DNA of 64,000 bases, from positions 186,001 through 250,000 of the forward strand of contig CACWTU010000002.1 of the NCBI GenBank assembly GCA_902763885.1. The letters run 5' to 3'. Made by a program: the position numbers and the translations under genes. Below, in pieces: positions 1 through 9,218 of the stretch. Below the pieces are notes generated by a model. The model had not been told where the DNA came from and made no database searches. It saw only the letters and a program-made list of their open reading frames with translations. Source of the stretch: an uncultured Bacteroidales bacterium. Lineage in GTDB: Bacteria > Bacteroidota > Bacteroidia > Bacteroidales > Bacteroidaceae. Position 1 is the stretch's first letter. Every line of letters begins with the position of its first letter.

Positions 1-1
1 G

Positions 2-256
2 GGCGGAGCTGACAGTTTCCGTGAACCTATGGAGATTGATGCTGAGACGTTTGTCGGCATCAAGGGGGTAAAAGCCCGCGGCCGCAGGGTTACCGCATTC
101 AATGTTAATGATGTGGAGGAGCTGGAGCCGCTGCGTATGCCTGAACCTGAGCCTGAACCCGAATCTGATGTAAATGATGCAGAAGAATCAGATATTTCTG
201 AATCCGATGATGAAAAAAACAATATTCCTGACGACGGACAGCTCTCTCTGTTCTAA
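2..256 (+). CDS. parC: DNA topoisomerase IV subunit A, C-terminal end (partial)
   Basis: The reading frame is open from the left edge of the window, so only the last 84 residues are present. They show the tail of a GyrA/ParC-type C-terminal domain (pattern FVGIKGVKARGRRVT, then ELEPLR), followed by an acidic Pro-Glu/Asp-Ser tail ending in DGQLSLF. This acidic tail and ending are what I know from Bacteroidetes topoisomerase IV subunit A, which decatenates chromosomes with ParE. GyrA is the alternative, but the KGxKAxGxR pattern and tail favour ParC. The next gene starts inside this one in the +1 frame (about 50 nt overlap), which suggests translational coupling. Confidence 0.75.
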   Translation, partial: GGADSFREPMEIDAETFVGIKGVKARGRRVTAFNVNDVEELEPLRMPEPEPEPESDVNDAEESDISESDDEKNNIPDDGQLSLF

Positions 257-1076
257 GATTCTGTCAGTGTTCTTTTGTCTGGCTTTCATTCCGGCATTGG
301 TTTTGCCGGCAGCAGGCCAGTCATTGGCTTGGGAACTACCTGAACATAAGGAAAGGATTGATGCTTTTTCTGTAGGTATAGGAAAGAGCTGGGAGAGGGA
401 GACGTATATCTCAGAGCTCTCTTACAGCGGTCTTACAGGGTCACTGCAGTGGGACAGCTGGAAAGGGGCTGTACCTGACGGGAAATCAGGATTCGGTAGG
501 ACTCATTCATCAGTATTGTTCGGTAGGCCTGAAAGCATGGTAGGTAGCCGCATCCTTTATGCTTCTGTGGATTATTTCTACTCACGGGAATGGAATGTTG
601 TTCACACAGAGTCTTCTGACCTGCTTCTGGGCCCATCGGCCATGTTCAAGCTATGCGGTCTGTATGACATGTCCAATTCAAACAATACGGCCACCGGCGA
701 CGGCTATCTGTCATTGGGCTTATGTGCTGATTATGTAGGGCGTTTTAAGATCCGGAATTATCCGCTTGCCGTTCAGGTGAATATGTTCTCACCGTTGATA
801 GGCATAGCTCCGGCTCCCAATTATGACCAGCCTTATTGGTTCGTGTACAAATACAATCAATACACAAGCCTGATTCATTTTGCTTGGTTTGGTAATTGCT
901 TTGGCTTGAACGGACAGGTGAATGTTATCTGTCCAGTACGTGGCGGCAGCATAAGAGTGGGATATAATCTTGACTACCTTGGCAATAAACTGGGAGGTCA
1001 CCTGACGCGTCTTACGGATACCTGCTTTACGATTGGTTTCGTCCACAGATTGGCAAAAAAGAACTTACGGCAATGA
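207..1076 (+). CDS. Putative exported outer-membrane-type protein (DUF3316-like)
   Basis: A protein of about 289 residues with an N-terminal hydrophobic signal segment (SKILSVFFCLAFIPALVLPA) ending near AAGQ. The remainder is rich in alternating aromatic/polar strands (YLSLGLCADYVGRFKI, GSIRVGYNLDYLG), as in small beta-barrels of the Bacteroidetes outer membrane. The gene following parC in Bacteroides is, as far as I remember, a DUF3316 protein, but I cannot confirm that family here. The start is ambiguous: ATG at 207 or 210 precedes the signal segment, and 174 is possible but adds charged residues. The gene overlaps the end of parC out of frame, and its stop overlaps the next start as ATGA, so parC, this gene and the protease are probably co-transcribed. 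Confidence 0.7.
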   Translation: MMKKTIFLTTDSSLCSKILSVFFCLAFIPALVLPAAGQSLAWELPEHKERIDAFSVGIGKSWERETYISELSYSGLTGSLQWDSWKGAVPDGKSGFGRTHSSVLFGRPESMVGSRILYASVDYFYSREWNVVHTESSDLLLGPSAMFKLCGLYDMSNSNNTATGDGYLSLGLCADYVGRFKIRNYPLAVQVNMFSPLIGIAPAPNYDQPYWFVYKYNQYTSLIHFAWFGNCFGLNGQVNVICPVRGGSIRVGYNLDYLGNKLGGHLTRLTDTCFTIGFVHRLAKKNLRQ

Positions 1077-2134
1077 AAAGATTGAGATTATACCTGGCTG
1101 CTGTTCTTTTGATGGCATTGATGGTGCCGTCAATCATGTCGTGTACCCGGAGCAGTGATGATGATTATGCGGAATTCATCAATACACCGCGTGGAGTCTT
1201 CTCTGCTTTGTGGACGATTATGGACAAGCACTACTGTTTTTTTGATCTCAAGCAGAAGGAGCTGGGTGTAGATTGGAACGCGGTGTATAATAAGTATAGC
1301 GTCTCCATATCGGATAATATGAGCAGCCGTGCATTGTTTGAGGTGCTTTGCTCAATGATAGGTGAATTGAGGGATGGGCATGTGAACCTTTACAGTCAAT
1401 ATGATATGGGCAGGAACTGGAGTTGGAAAACTGATTATCCTGACAATTTCTCAGAGGATCTGCAGAGGGCTTATCTTGGAAAGGATTATATCATTGCAGG
1501 TGAGGATATTTCTTACCGGCTTTTTACTGATAACATAGGTTATCTGGTAATAAAGAGTTTCCTGGGGGGAGTATCTGACAGTCGGTTCAATTCAATGTTC
1601 AATACCCTTGCCTTATGTAACGGCTTGATCATTGATGTACGTGACAACGGAGGCGGAAACACATTAAATGCAGATCAGATTGCTTCCAAGTTTACTGAAG
1701 AACGTGTTCTTACAGGTTATTCATGCTATAAGAACGGCCCGGGTCATAATGATTTTTCAGATTTGGAGGAGAATTGGCTGGAACCTGACAGACACAATCT
1801 CAGATGGGTGAAACCGGTTATTCTGCTAACCAACAGAGGTTGTTTCAGCAGTACTAATGATTTTGTCAATATCATGAAGAATCTGCCTAATGTAACTGTT
1901 TTAGGTGATTCTACCGGTGGTGGCGGCGGTTTCCCGTTTACGTCTGAATTGCCTAACGGCTGGGTCGTGAGGTTTTCATCAGCTCCCACATTCGATGTAT
2001 CAAAGCAGCATATTGAGATGGGTATTGCACCTGATATCAGGCTTGACATGGATGAGGATGATGTCAAAGCCGGGATTGACACTTACATTGAATACGCCCG
2101 TAAACTTATCAATGACCAGATTGTAAACCCGTAA
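1073..2134 (+). CDS. S41-family (tail-specific/tricorn-like) peptidase lipoprotein
   Basis: 353 residues. A lipoprotein signal ends with SIMSC (lipidated Cys24), so the protein is probably anchored in the periplasm or on the outer surface. Residues ~38-110 match the helical tricorn-type region preceding S41 cores, with GELRDGHVNLY as the typical motif. The catalytic domain shows GLIIDVRDNGGGN (183-195) and the nucleophile region NRGCFSSTNDF, with Ser259 the likely catalytic serine, followed by GDSTGGGGG. No clear PDZ domain is visible. This type of S41 lipoprotein is common in Bacteroidetes, but the substrates are unknown. The start overlaps the preceding stop (ATGA). tRNA-Leu follows 71 nt downstream with its own promoter. 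Confidence 0.85.
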   Translation: MKRLRLYLAAVLLMALMVPSIMSCTRSSDDDYAEFINTPRGVFSALWTIMDKHYCFFDLKQKELGVDWNAVYNKYSVSISDNMSSRALFEVLCSMIGELRDGHVNLYSQYDMGRNWSWKTDYPDNFSEDLQRAYLGKDYIIAGEDISYRLFTDNIGYLVIKSFLGGVSDSRFNSMFNTLALCNGLIIDVRDNGGGNTLNADQIASKFTEERVLTGYSCYKNGPGHNDFSDLEENWLEPDRHNLRWVKPVILLTNRGCFSSTNDFVNIMKNLPNVTVLGDSTGGGGGFPFTSELPNGWVVRFSSAPTFDVSKQHIEMGIAPDIRLDMDEDDVKAGIDTYIEYARKLINDQIVNP

Positions 2135-2141
2135 CCAAATC

Positions 2142-2172
2142 TTGGTTTTTACGGTTAAATGAATTACTTTTG
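2142..2172 (+). promoter_or_regulatory. Promoter of tRNA-Leu
   Basis: A TTGG element at 2142-2145 lies 19 bp before TACTTTTG at 2165-2172. This matches the Bacteroidetes primary sigma pattern TTTG-N19-TAnnTTTG. The tRNA begins 34 nt after the -7 box, leaving a short G/C-rich leader. Confidence 0.7.
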
Positions 2173-2205
2173 CAGCGCGTTCCGGTTGGGGGCGCGCTTT
2201 TACTT

Positions 2206-2286
2206 GCGGGCGTGGCGGAATTGGTAGACGCGCTAGACTTAGGATCTAGTATCGAAGATGTGTAGGTTCGAGTCCTATCGCCCGTA
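2206..2286 (+). tRNA. tRNA-Leu (anticodon UAG)
   Basis: The acceptor 5' strand GCGGGCG (2206-2212) pairs with CGCCCGT near 2279-2285, with one G:U pair. The anticodon stem CTAGA/TCTAG encloses the loop CTTAGGA, giving anticodon TAG, which reads CUN leucine codons. The T loop is GGTTCGAGTCC, and the long variable region is typical of a class II tRNA. The 3' CCA is not encoded. A perfect palindrome begins at the very next base. Confidence 0.93.
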
Positions 2287-2338
2287 CAACGCAAAGGGGA
2301 CGGTTCTGTTCGCGAACAGAACCGTCCCCTTTGCGTTG
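2287..2338. terminator. Perfect 52-bp palindrome between convergent genes (REP-like, likely bidirectional terminator)
   Basis: Every base from 2287 to 2338 pairs around a centre at 2312/2313. The arms contain GGGGACGGTTCTG and the centre is TTCGCGAA. It lies exactly between the 3' end of tRNA-Leu (2286) and the stop codon of the minus-strand gene (2341), so it can end transcription from both sides. Its GGGAC/GTCCC arm resembles the elements at 10500 and 11302. Confidence 0.75.
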
Positions 2339-2340
2339 CG

Positions 2341-5300
2341 TTATTCTACATTGAGGATGGTGTTGGGGGTGATGGCGCGGTAGGCGGGGGCGTAGAGGCA
2401 CTGGATGGTGGCCAGGCCCATGCTGTAGGTGCCGGTTTTCTGGATGTAGAGGTCATATTCTATGGTGTAGGAGCCTGATTCCAGACGTTCTATGTAGAGG
2501 TCATCGGAGGTGTTGGTTGGTGCGCGATAGTAGAGGATGTCGTGCATCAGGTTATAGGTGTAGCCGGCGTCGGTGCTTACGGGCTCCATTGATGCGGCAC
2601 GCTCACTCTTAAGCTGCAGGTATTCATAGGTGCGGTCAAGCGTAAGGTCAAGCTTTACTTTTATGCGGTCACCCTTGCGGAGCATGGTACCGGGTGTTAC
2701 CTCTTCAAGACGCTCACCCTGTGCATCAGTCACAACACGCCAGAGGGTGCGCTTGAGCTGCATGCCGTTACCGCTGTTCTTAACATCTTCCAGATTCTGG
2801 GTGAAGGTATGGTAGAGTGCTCCCCAACTTATGCCTTTATGGCTGCTTGATACGGTTATTACGCTCTTGTCAGGAGTAACGGGGCCGTTCCATGTGCGGC
2901 TCATATAGCCGTCCTTATTGCTATCGGTTCCGGACTTAATACGGTCATTGCCTACGGTGACGGTAACGTCGGAGATATCATCGGGCAGTGAACCGCTTGC
3001 GGTCTCAAGCAGGGCCATTATTGCGGCGGCAGTGGCGGGGGTTGACTCCCATCCTGTGGTCTCTTTCTGCTTGAGTAGCCAGCGGGCGGCTTCATTGGCC
3101 TCACGCTCATAGCCTGCGGCCATGAGGGCGCGTATCAGTATGGCCTGGGTCTCAATGGGGGCCTCATGCCAGAGGTAACCGCCCCGGTTCTGCTGCCAGA
3201 AACGGCCCATTTCATCGTTGTATTCAGATTCTGCAAGCAGTTTTTTTGCCAGGTTATTTGCAATATTAGTATTGCCTGTACTCATGAATAACTGAATGAG
3301 CAGTGCGCGGTAGTAGAGGTCCTCATGATTGTAATTGTATTTCTTTGCCTCTGCAAGCAGTCTGTCATATTTCTCTTTGAAATTGGTGGAGATATAGCCT
3401 CTTGTCTCTTTCAGACGGGCGGAACAGAGATAGAGGAACATGATGTCTGAATGAGACGGACGTGAAACGCTTTCATCTATTTGGGATGCAAGGAACTCCA
3501 AACCTCTGTAGTAGGAGTAGTCCGATGCCGCCTCCATGAATTCATAGACATAGAGTATCAGCGAGGTGACATAGACGCTGGATTTTCCTCCCGGCATCCA
3601 TGGCCAGCCTCCGTCCTGGTTCTGGCGCTCCAGAATAAGGTCATAATAATTCTCAACATTCTGTTTCATCAGATTCTCATCATACTGTTCCTTTTTAAGT
3701 CTGCCTTTAGCTGCGGGGTAGAGGTCAGCTATCAGATATGTCATGGCCTGGGCTGCAAAGTCGTATGCCAGGCTGAGATTGTCAGGGCTATCGTTCTCTG
3801 TTAGAGTGGGCAGCGCCTCAAGGGCATACCAGATGGGCAGAGAATGATATTGGAGTGTAAGTGTCTCATCAAAAACCTTTCCTGAGGCCGATGTCTGCGG
3901 AGCATCGGAGCGGAAAGTCCGTTTCTCATTGCCGTTGTTGAAGAGTGACATGCTCCTAGTTACCTGAACGCGGTTGGAAAGGACGGGAATGGTCTCCTGC
4001 TGTCCGTCAGAGAAACCCGGGGCAGTGGCAATGGCAGTATAGGTGAGTGAATGGACTCCATCAGGGATAGTCAGCCTGAATGGAATGGTAACACTGCCTC
4101 CGGCTTTTACGGTTATTGTCTTGACGCTGTCACCTGCGGTAAGGTCAAGCGGAAGGCCGTTCTCTGCATCCTTAAAGCGCAACAGAACAGTCACCTCAAG
4201 GTCATCAGTGTGGGTGTTGGTTATCTTCTGGGAAAAATCGGTGACATCACCCTGACGGAAGAATCGGAGTGCGGCAGGCTCAATCATAAGAGGTCTTGAT
4301 GTGGTTACATAACCTCTGAATCCTGTTGTCAGCAGGTCATCAGTATATGCAAGAACCTGCAGGTTCCAGCGGGTAAGCAGCTCCGGAGCGCGGAACTTTA
4401 TTGTCACCACGCCGTTTTCATCGGTTTTAGGGTGGGTAAGGTAGAGCCCAGTGTGGCTCAGGTTCTTTCTGATAGACTGTTCTGAAATCTGACTGAGCTT
4501 GTCTGATGAGGCTATCATGCTGTTATTGTCAAGGAGTGAGGGAATGTTATTGGCATAGCTTGAACTTGAACTCACCTCTCTTAACGGTATGGGCAATCCG
4601 CGTTCCTCCATTGGCGTCAATAAGGGATTGGCTATTCCAAGCCCCATTGTCTTAAGACCTTCATAGAATGTAGCCCTTTTGGGGGTGGATACGTTTCTAT
4701 AGGCCTGCTCTATGCGGATGGGGTCCTGTTTGGTGAAATTCATATTCAGCCAAGGGTAAAAATCCCAATTGTTATAACGCAGTTTATCCAGTACTGAATC
4801 ATACATGTCAACCAATACCGATGCCCGTACGGGGTTGCCCAGTCTGTCAGTGAACCTGAAAGTCCAGCTCTCCTCGCTTCCGCTTGTAAGGTTGCTGCGG
4901 AACGTGGTGAGTTCATATTTGAGGTGTTTGGTGTAATAGGGTATGTATTGGGCTGTAAATGATTTGGCTTTGATACCATCCCTGAAGGCAGTTGCAACAA
5001 CCAGTATGCTGCCGCACAGGTCTTCATCCACCGGGAGCGACAGGGTGTGCAGAAGTCCGTCAGATACCATAGTGCCATGCTTCAGGCTGCCGTTACGGTT
5101 AATGATGTCATAACGGATGACAGTTCCCGGATAGGGGCTTCCGATGCGGACTTTTGCGGTATCGCCATCCTGCAGGATTATCTGACGGCTATTCAGATAG
5201 AGAAGCCCATTGGTAGAGAGTGTATCATCAGCATTGCCTACAGAGACAAACAGATCCTGTGTCCTGCTGCCTGCATTTCCTCTTTCTGAATAAAATGATT

Positions 5301-8163
5301 TGCCGGCAATATGGCTGATGAATGCGTCATCTGATGTGACGGTTATTCTGTAATATCCGGTCTTTATGCCGGGCACGCGTATCTGTGTGGTGTCATTGTT
5401 GTGGAACGCAAACAGGCTGTCCAGGATGGTGTATGAGACCTGAGGCTCTGACGGGAGCCCAAATTCATATGCGGGGAACAAGGTGGAGAGCGTACCTTCT
5501 GCCAATGCATGCTCTGACATCTCTGCCCGTTCATACCCTTTGATATCAAACGTATTATAAATTTCCATCCCTTCTCCGTAATTCGGTTTCAAAGCCTCTA
5601 CTTTAATGCGGTACTGACCTGAATCAGGATAGTAATTGTATGGACGGACAGTCAGGAACACATCATCAGGGCTGTTGATTATATTTTCTGCCGTAATATC
5701 CAGATCGGTCCCGGCAGACATGGAGTAATCGTTGCTGAACTCATGGGTCTCTCCGTTCTGGTCTGTCACCCGGAGCTTAATGTCAACATAGTCTCTGCCG
5801 CGGGCATCGGCCTTGAAAAGGATCCGGAAAGTGCCGTCAGGCAAGGTCTCTGTCTCTCCGGTTTCAAGAATCAGCTCCCGGTTGGTTGTAGTGAAGGATT
5901 GTTCATCCCTCTCCCATATGCTTGTGCTCCATTGGATACGTGCTCCCCCTATGGGATTGCCAAGCGGGGTGAGAACTTTACCGGTGCATTCGGCCTCAGC
6001 TCCCTGAACGGGCGGAGTGAGCATCTTGTCAAATGTGAGTTCCAGAAGGTTCCTGGAGTAAGATTCTATCATTATATTTTGCTTATATCCCGGCAGGCGC
6101 AGAAATACATTACGTTCATCATAAAGGTGCATTAAAGAATCAGGGTTCTCACCATAGGGATAGCTGATGGCATTCAGTTCAACCCTTCCCGGACGGCATT
6201 CGGAAGGGATGGGCCAGATGCCTTCAAACAGACCGTGAGCATCTGATACGGTTTCCTGTATGAGAAACTCATCTCTTCCTGAAACAAAAACTGCTACAGG
6301 AATGCCGGCTTTTACACGGCCGTCCAAATCAGCGGGAGTCTCTGATACTATACCGCAGTAATGCACGGTGTCACCTGGGCGGTATATGGCCCTGTCGGTG
6401 TTGATCTTTATGTGTATAGGCCCTTTGGAGTACTGTCGGTAATACCCATTTATGTTACGTGCCTCAAAGAGTAGAGTATCAGTTTCTCCGTCATAATCTA
6501 TACAAAGCATGAAATCATAATCGTTTGATCTTATGGGATATTTTATATCCAGGAAGCCGTCGGCTGCGGTCTGTCCGTTGATAGTGATATCGGGAGTTTC
6601 TTTTTCATCAAAACCTAAAATGGTATAGCTGCATTCTGATACTGCATCTCCGGTTGCTACATCATGGACGAATCCTGTCAGGCTGCAGAGGGTGTCGCTG
6701 TCAGTCAGATATGTGGGTGTGAACATCAGGCGGCTGCTTGTGAGCAGACGGCAGCTGAAACAGCTGTCATTGGGAAAATCCTTGTCGGCCGATGCATAGA
6801 TGATGTAATCTCCTTTCTTGAGTGCGGGCAGTGACATCCACATGGTGTGTTCTATATAGTCACCACGGTTGTCTGTGGCTACGCTCCAGCGCGCTGTTTC
6901 CTGCATATCGGGATTATCCTGGAGTTCCTTCATAGTCTGGTTGTTATATAACATATGAGAGAGGATAGGATGCTTGGTCTGGTCATATTTTACGGCCTTG
7001 AACCAGACGGTATCCATATTGGAGAACCTGAGGACAGCCAGATTTGGCATATCGGCACGCTGAATCCTGTCAAATGAAATGCTAACTGATTGTCTTTTCA
7101 ATTGATTCAGGAGTTCGCGGCAGTTATGCGCAGTCTGGCTGTCAGGCCAGATTCCTATTGCGGTTTCAAGAAGTTCATGTGCGTGTACTGACAGTTGGCT
7201 GCGCTGCTGTTTGTCTATTGATGTCTCATTAATGACATGCTCAATCAGGACCTTGGCGGCAAGCGCATAGATTCCGGCTGAATAGAGGCTTTTGCCCCGG
7301 TATGAGTCTGCCAGTTTCTCAACCTTTTCAGATACAGATATCCAATTCTTGGTTGAAAGGCACTCGTAAATGGTTGTAAGACGTTTTAGGTCTATGCTGG
7401 CACGTATATCGGCATTAGCCTTGAGGTTGTTTTCAGTCAGCAGACGGAGCACATACAGTTTCCATTCGCTTATCCGGCCGGGGCCAGCTTGGCGGGCTTT
7501 TACAAACTCTTTTGAGGTGCCTAACAGATGGTCATCATCATTATACAGATGATTGTTACCCCAGTCATCTGCACCCAGGTTTATGCATGCACTTTCCAGC
7601 AATACGTCTTTTAATGCCGGACGTACCTTCATATAATTCTCGTTGCAGTCAGGGATGAATGCGGCGTAATCTTTTGTGCGCTTACGCCCGGCCAACTTGA
7701 AGGCTTGCTTAAAGTGAAAGAACAGTTTGTCTCTGAGCTGGTCAATGTCCAGATCAAGCCTGTTATTGGCAGGTATCCTGAAACTGTTGGCTCTGGCGTA
7801 TTCATCAAGACAGAAGGCCTGCAGATAATGACAGATAGCCTTAAGGCCGTCATCATCCATCACTGTTGTAAGTGAGTCAAACAGCAGGTATGAATCAATA
7901 GTGTAATTGGGCTTGCTACGGTCCGGCGCGTCCAGACGGTTTATCATAAGGGCGCAGCGCAATATCTCATGGCAGTTGCCATCAGCCTGCGCCTTATCCA
8001 TGATTTGATGAACGGCATCTATTGACTTGACCTGGTCATGTCTGTTGATGAGTGAGTCAACCTTGTTCCACTCCTTATCATAAGTGTACTTGCGTGCGTT
8101 GACGGAAAAGGTGGCACCAAGGAGCAGTGCTGACAGTAAAGTGTATCGGAAAAGTTTGTGCAT
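2341..8163 (-). CDS. Alpha-2-macroglobulin-like large exported protein lacking the thioester motif
   Basis: 1940 residues with a signal peptide (MHKLFRYTLLSALLLGATF...). The first ~450 residues look helical and repeat-like. MG-type domains follow, with the landmark DRAIYRPGDTVHY at about residue 590 (MG2). The pattern HPKTDENGVVTIKFRAPELLTRWNL is the alpha-2-macroglobulin conserved region, and the helical TED-like domain follows (LPTLTEN at ~1452 through GGWPWMPGG and APIETQAILIRAL). Bacterial relatives trap proteases in the periplasm through a CxEQ thioester. Here the equivalent stretch reads ENDSPDNLSLAYDF, with no Cys, Glu or Gln. It may therefore be a non-covalent inhibitor or structural relative. 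The gene is probably transcribed alone from a TACTTTTG box at 8183-8190 and terminated by the 2287-2338 palindrome. Confidence 0.85.
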   Translation of the reverse strand: MHKLFRYTLLSALLLGATFSVNARKYTYDKEWNKVDSLINRHDQVKSIDAVHQIMDKAQADGNCHEILRCALMINRLDAPDRSKPNYTIDSYLLFDSLTTVMDDDGLKAICHYLQAFCLDEYARANSFRIPANNRLDLDIDQLRDKLFFHFKQAFKLAGRKRTKDYAAFIPDCNENYMKVRPALKDVLLESACINLGADDWGNNHLYNDDDHLLGTSKEFVKARQAGPGRISEWKLYVLRLLTENNLKANADIRASIDLKRLTTIYECLSTKNWISVSEKVEKLADSYRGKSLYSAGIYALAAKVLIEHVINETSIDKQQRSQLSVHAHELLETAIGIWPDSQTAHNCRELLNQLKRQSVSISFDRIQRADMPNLAVLRFSNMDTVWFKAVKYDQTKHPILSHMLYNNQTMKELQDNPDMQETARWSVATDNRGDYIEHTMWMSLPALKKGDYIIYASADKDFPNDSCFSCRLLTSSRLMFTPTYLTDSDTLCSLTGFVHDVATGDAVSECSYTILGFDEKETPDITINGQTAADGFLDIKYPIRSNDYDFMLCIDYDGETDTLLFEARNINGYYRQYSKGPIHIKINTDRAIYRPGDTVHYCGIVSETPADLDGRVKAGIPVAVFVSGRDEFLIQETVSDAHGLFEGIWPIPSECRPGRVELNAISYPYGENPDSLMHLYDERNVFLRLPGYKQNIMIESYSRNLLELTFDKMLTPPVQGAEAECTGKVLTPLGNPIGGARIQWSTSIWERDEQSFTTTNRELILETGETETLPDGTFRILFKADARGRDYVDIKLRVTDQNGETHEFSNDYSMSAGTDLDITAENIINSPDDVFLTVRPYNYYPDSGQYRIKVEALKPNYGEGMEIYNTFDIKGYERAEMSEHALAEGTLSTLFPAYEFGLPSEPQVSYTILDSLFAFHNNDTTQIRVPGIKTGYYRITVTSDDAFISHIAGKSFYSERGNAGSRTQDLFVSVGNADDTLSTNGLLYLNSRQIILQDGDTAKVRIGSPYPGTVIRYDIINRNGSLKHGTMVSDGLLHTLSLPVDEDLCGSILVVATAFRDGIKAKSFTAQYIPYYTKHLKYELTTFRSNLTSGSEESWTFRFTDRLGNPVRASVLVDMYDSVLDKLRYNNWDFYPWLNMNFTKQDPIRIEQAYRNVSTPKRATFYEGLKTMGLGIANPLLTPMEERGLPIPLREVSSSSSYANNIPSLLDNNSMIASSDKLSQISEQSIRKNLSHTGLYLTHPKTDENGVVTIKFRAPELLTRWNLQVLAYTDDLLTTGFRGYVTTSRPLMIEPAALRFFRQGDVTDFSQKITNTHTDDLEVTVLLRFKDAENGLPLDLTAGDSVKTITVKAGGSVTIPFRLTIPDGVHSLTYTAIATAPGFSDGQQETIPVLSNRVQVTRSMSLFNNGNEKRTFRSDAPQTSASGKVFDETLTLQYHSLPIWYALEALPTLTENDSPDNLSLAYDFAAQAMTYLIADLYPAAKGRLKKEQYDENLMKQNVENYYDLILERQNQDGGWPWMPGGKSSVYVTSLILYVYEFMEAASDYSYYRGLEFLASQIDESVSRPSHSDIMFLYLCSARLKETRGYISTNFKEKYDRLLAEAKKYNYNHEDLYYRALLIQLFMSTGNTNIANNLAKKLLAESEYNDEMGRFWQQNRGGYLWHEAPIETQAILIRALMAAGYEREANEAARWLLKQKETTGWESTPATAAAIMALLETASGSLPDDISDVTVTVGNDRIKSGTDSNKDGYMSRTWNGPVTPDKSVITVSSSHKGISWGALYHTFTQNLEDVKNSGNGMQLKRTLWRVVTDAQGERLEEVTPGTMLRKGDRIKVKLDLTLDRTYEYLQLKSERAASMEPVSTDAGYTYNLMHDILYYRAPTNTSDDLYIERLESGSYTIEYDLYIQKTGTYSMGLATIQCLYAPAYRAITPNTILNVE

Positions 8164-8182
8164 AGTTTTGTGATGTTTTGCA

Positions 8183-8190
8183 CAAAAGTA
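8183..8190 (-). promoter_or_regulatory. -7 box for the alpha-2-macroglobulin-like gene
   Basis: The minus strand reads TACTTTTG 19 nt upstream of the ATG at 8163. No clear -33 element is visible. Confidence 0.5.
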
Positions 8191-8285
8191 TGGCTATCAT
8201 GGTATGCGATGGTTCAAAAAAGCGCTGCAAAACTGTTGCATTTAGCGTTTCCCTAAAAAAGTTGACTCGGGTTGTCATAAAAACA

Positions 8286-8313
8286 AGACAGCCGACCTTG
8301 TGGCCGGCTGTCT
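8286..8313 (-). terminator. Terminator of the small beta-barrel gene
   Basis: An inverted repeat AGACAGCCG...CGGCTGTCT is followed on the minus strand by TGTTTTTA. It lies 18 nt past the stop codon at 8332. Confidence 0.75.
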
Positions 8314-8331
8314 TTATGATTTGAAATTTGT

Positions 8332-8916
8332 TTAGAATGTGTAATACAATCCAATACCATAACCTGAGCTGATATTGAATTCAAGATCGTTCTGATTGCC
8401 AATCCATGGGTTAATATCTTTATCGGGTTGACTATGAGTATATGATAATCTTCCAAATGTAGCAACCAATGCAAAGTGGTCTGTCAAAGTATATTTGAAA
8501 CCAGGTAAAATGTTGACTCCAAAATTCCAGTTGCTGGTTTTCTGTGTGTCGCCTACCTTGGGTTCTTGCTTACCTGAATAGTAATAATAACTTACATTGC
8601 CCTCAATGAACAGACTGAAGTTTCCCTCTGAGAGGTATGTATATCTTACAAAAGGAGCAACTGAAAAACTTAATTGAGAACTTTTGGTTTCAGCATTGTT
8701 CTCAAAACTTGCACCTCTAATGCCAAATCCCAAACCAACCTCAAGAGCATCATCAAGGGCGTAACCGATTTTAGGGCTGATACCCCAATCCGTTCTTGAT
8801 TTTTCGTTCTGCCATTGCTTTGAATTTTCAAAATCTAAAGAACCACCTACCCATAACTGTGCACTAGCGGTCAAACTTGTTGCTAAAGCTGCAACTGCGA
8901 ATAAAAACTTCTTCAT
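8332..8916 (-). CDS. Small outer-membrane beta-barrel protein (OmpA/porin-like)
   Basis: 194 residues. A clean signal peptide (MKKFLFAVAALATSLTASA) is cleaved before QLWVGGSL. The mature part consists of alternating beta strands (SPKIGYALDDALEVGLGFGI, SVAPFVRYTYL, GFKYTLTDHFALVATFGRL) and ends in an aromatic residue (LYYTF), the classical C-terminal strand of an outer-membrane barrel. The size suggests eight strands. The ligand is unknown. It is monocistronic, with its own -7 box at 8989-8996 and a terminator at 8286-8313. Confidence 0.85.
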   Translation of the reverse strand: MKKFLFAVAALATSLTASAQLWVGGSLDFENSKQWQNEKSRTDWGISPKIGYALDDALEVGLGFGIRGASFENNAETKSSQLSFSVAPFVRYTYLSEGNFSLFIEGNVSYYYYSGKQEPKVGDTQKTSNWNFGVNILPGFKYTLTDHFALVATFGRLSYTHSQPDKDINPWIGNQNDLEFNISSGYGIGLYYTF

Positions 8917-8988
8917 AATTCCTTTTAATTAGTTGATAATGAATAATGTTTAATAGTTTTCAAAATTATTTGGTTAACTTTGATGTGG

Positions 8989-8996
8989 CAAATATA
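8989..8996 (-). promoter_or_regulatory. -7 box for the small beta-barrel gene
   Basis: TATATTTG on the minus strand, 73 nt before the ATG at 8916. The gap is a long A/T-rich leader. Confidence 0.55.
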
Positions 8997-9152
8997 ATGA
9001 ATTTTTGTTAATAGAAAGAAAAAATGAAAAAAAATCGGATTTTATACCATTTTTCTTCTCTCGGCTTGAACTTAAAAATATGAATTATTATAGGCTGTGC
9101 GTAAAGTAAGTAGATTTTATGTAAGTTTAGTCTTCGACTGAATATAGGCTGC

Positions 9153-9197
9153 GCCTCGGGATAAAAAATGAACAAGTTCCTTTTTTCTCCTCTCGGC
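9153..9197. repeat. Hairpin repeat carrying a promoter, copy 1 (upstream of murF)
   Basis: An imperfect inverted repeat running from GCCTCGGGATAAAAAA to TTTTTTCTCCTCTCGGC with GAACAAGTTC at its tip. It shares CTCGGGATA and TCTCCTCTCG with 12145-12182. A decayed third half-copy (TTCTTCTCTCGGCTTG) lies at 9053-9068. The unit runs straight into the murF -7 box. The rest of the 8917-9218 gap is A/T-rich and shows two copies of TATAGGCTGYGC and no convincing gene. Confidence 0.55.
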
Positions 9198-9203
9198 TTG
9201 CAC

Positions 9204-9211
9204 TATATTTG
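9204..9211 (+). promoter_or_regulatory. -7 box for murF, very close to the start codon
   Basis: TATATTTG ends only 7 nt before the ATG at 9219. With initiation about 4 nt beyond the box, the mRNA leader would be roughly 4 nt. Confidence 0.6.
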
Positions 9212-9218
9212 CAGAACA

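Noticed and set aside
5743-6135. Plus-strand frame (130 codons) within the alpha-2-macroglobulin-like gene
   Set aside because: Antisense shadow with no independent features.
9168-9218. Longer murF start
   Set aside because: It would translate the hairpin repeat and the TATATTTG box; MIIKEIY matches MurF N-termini.
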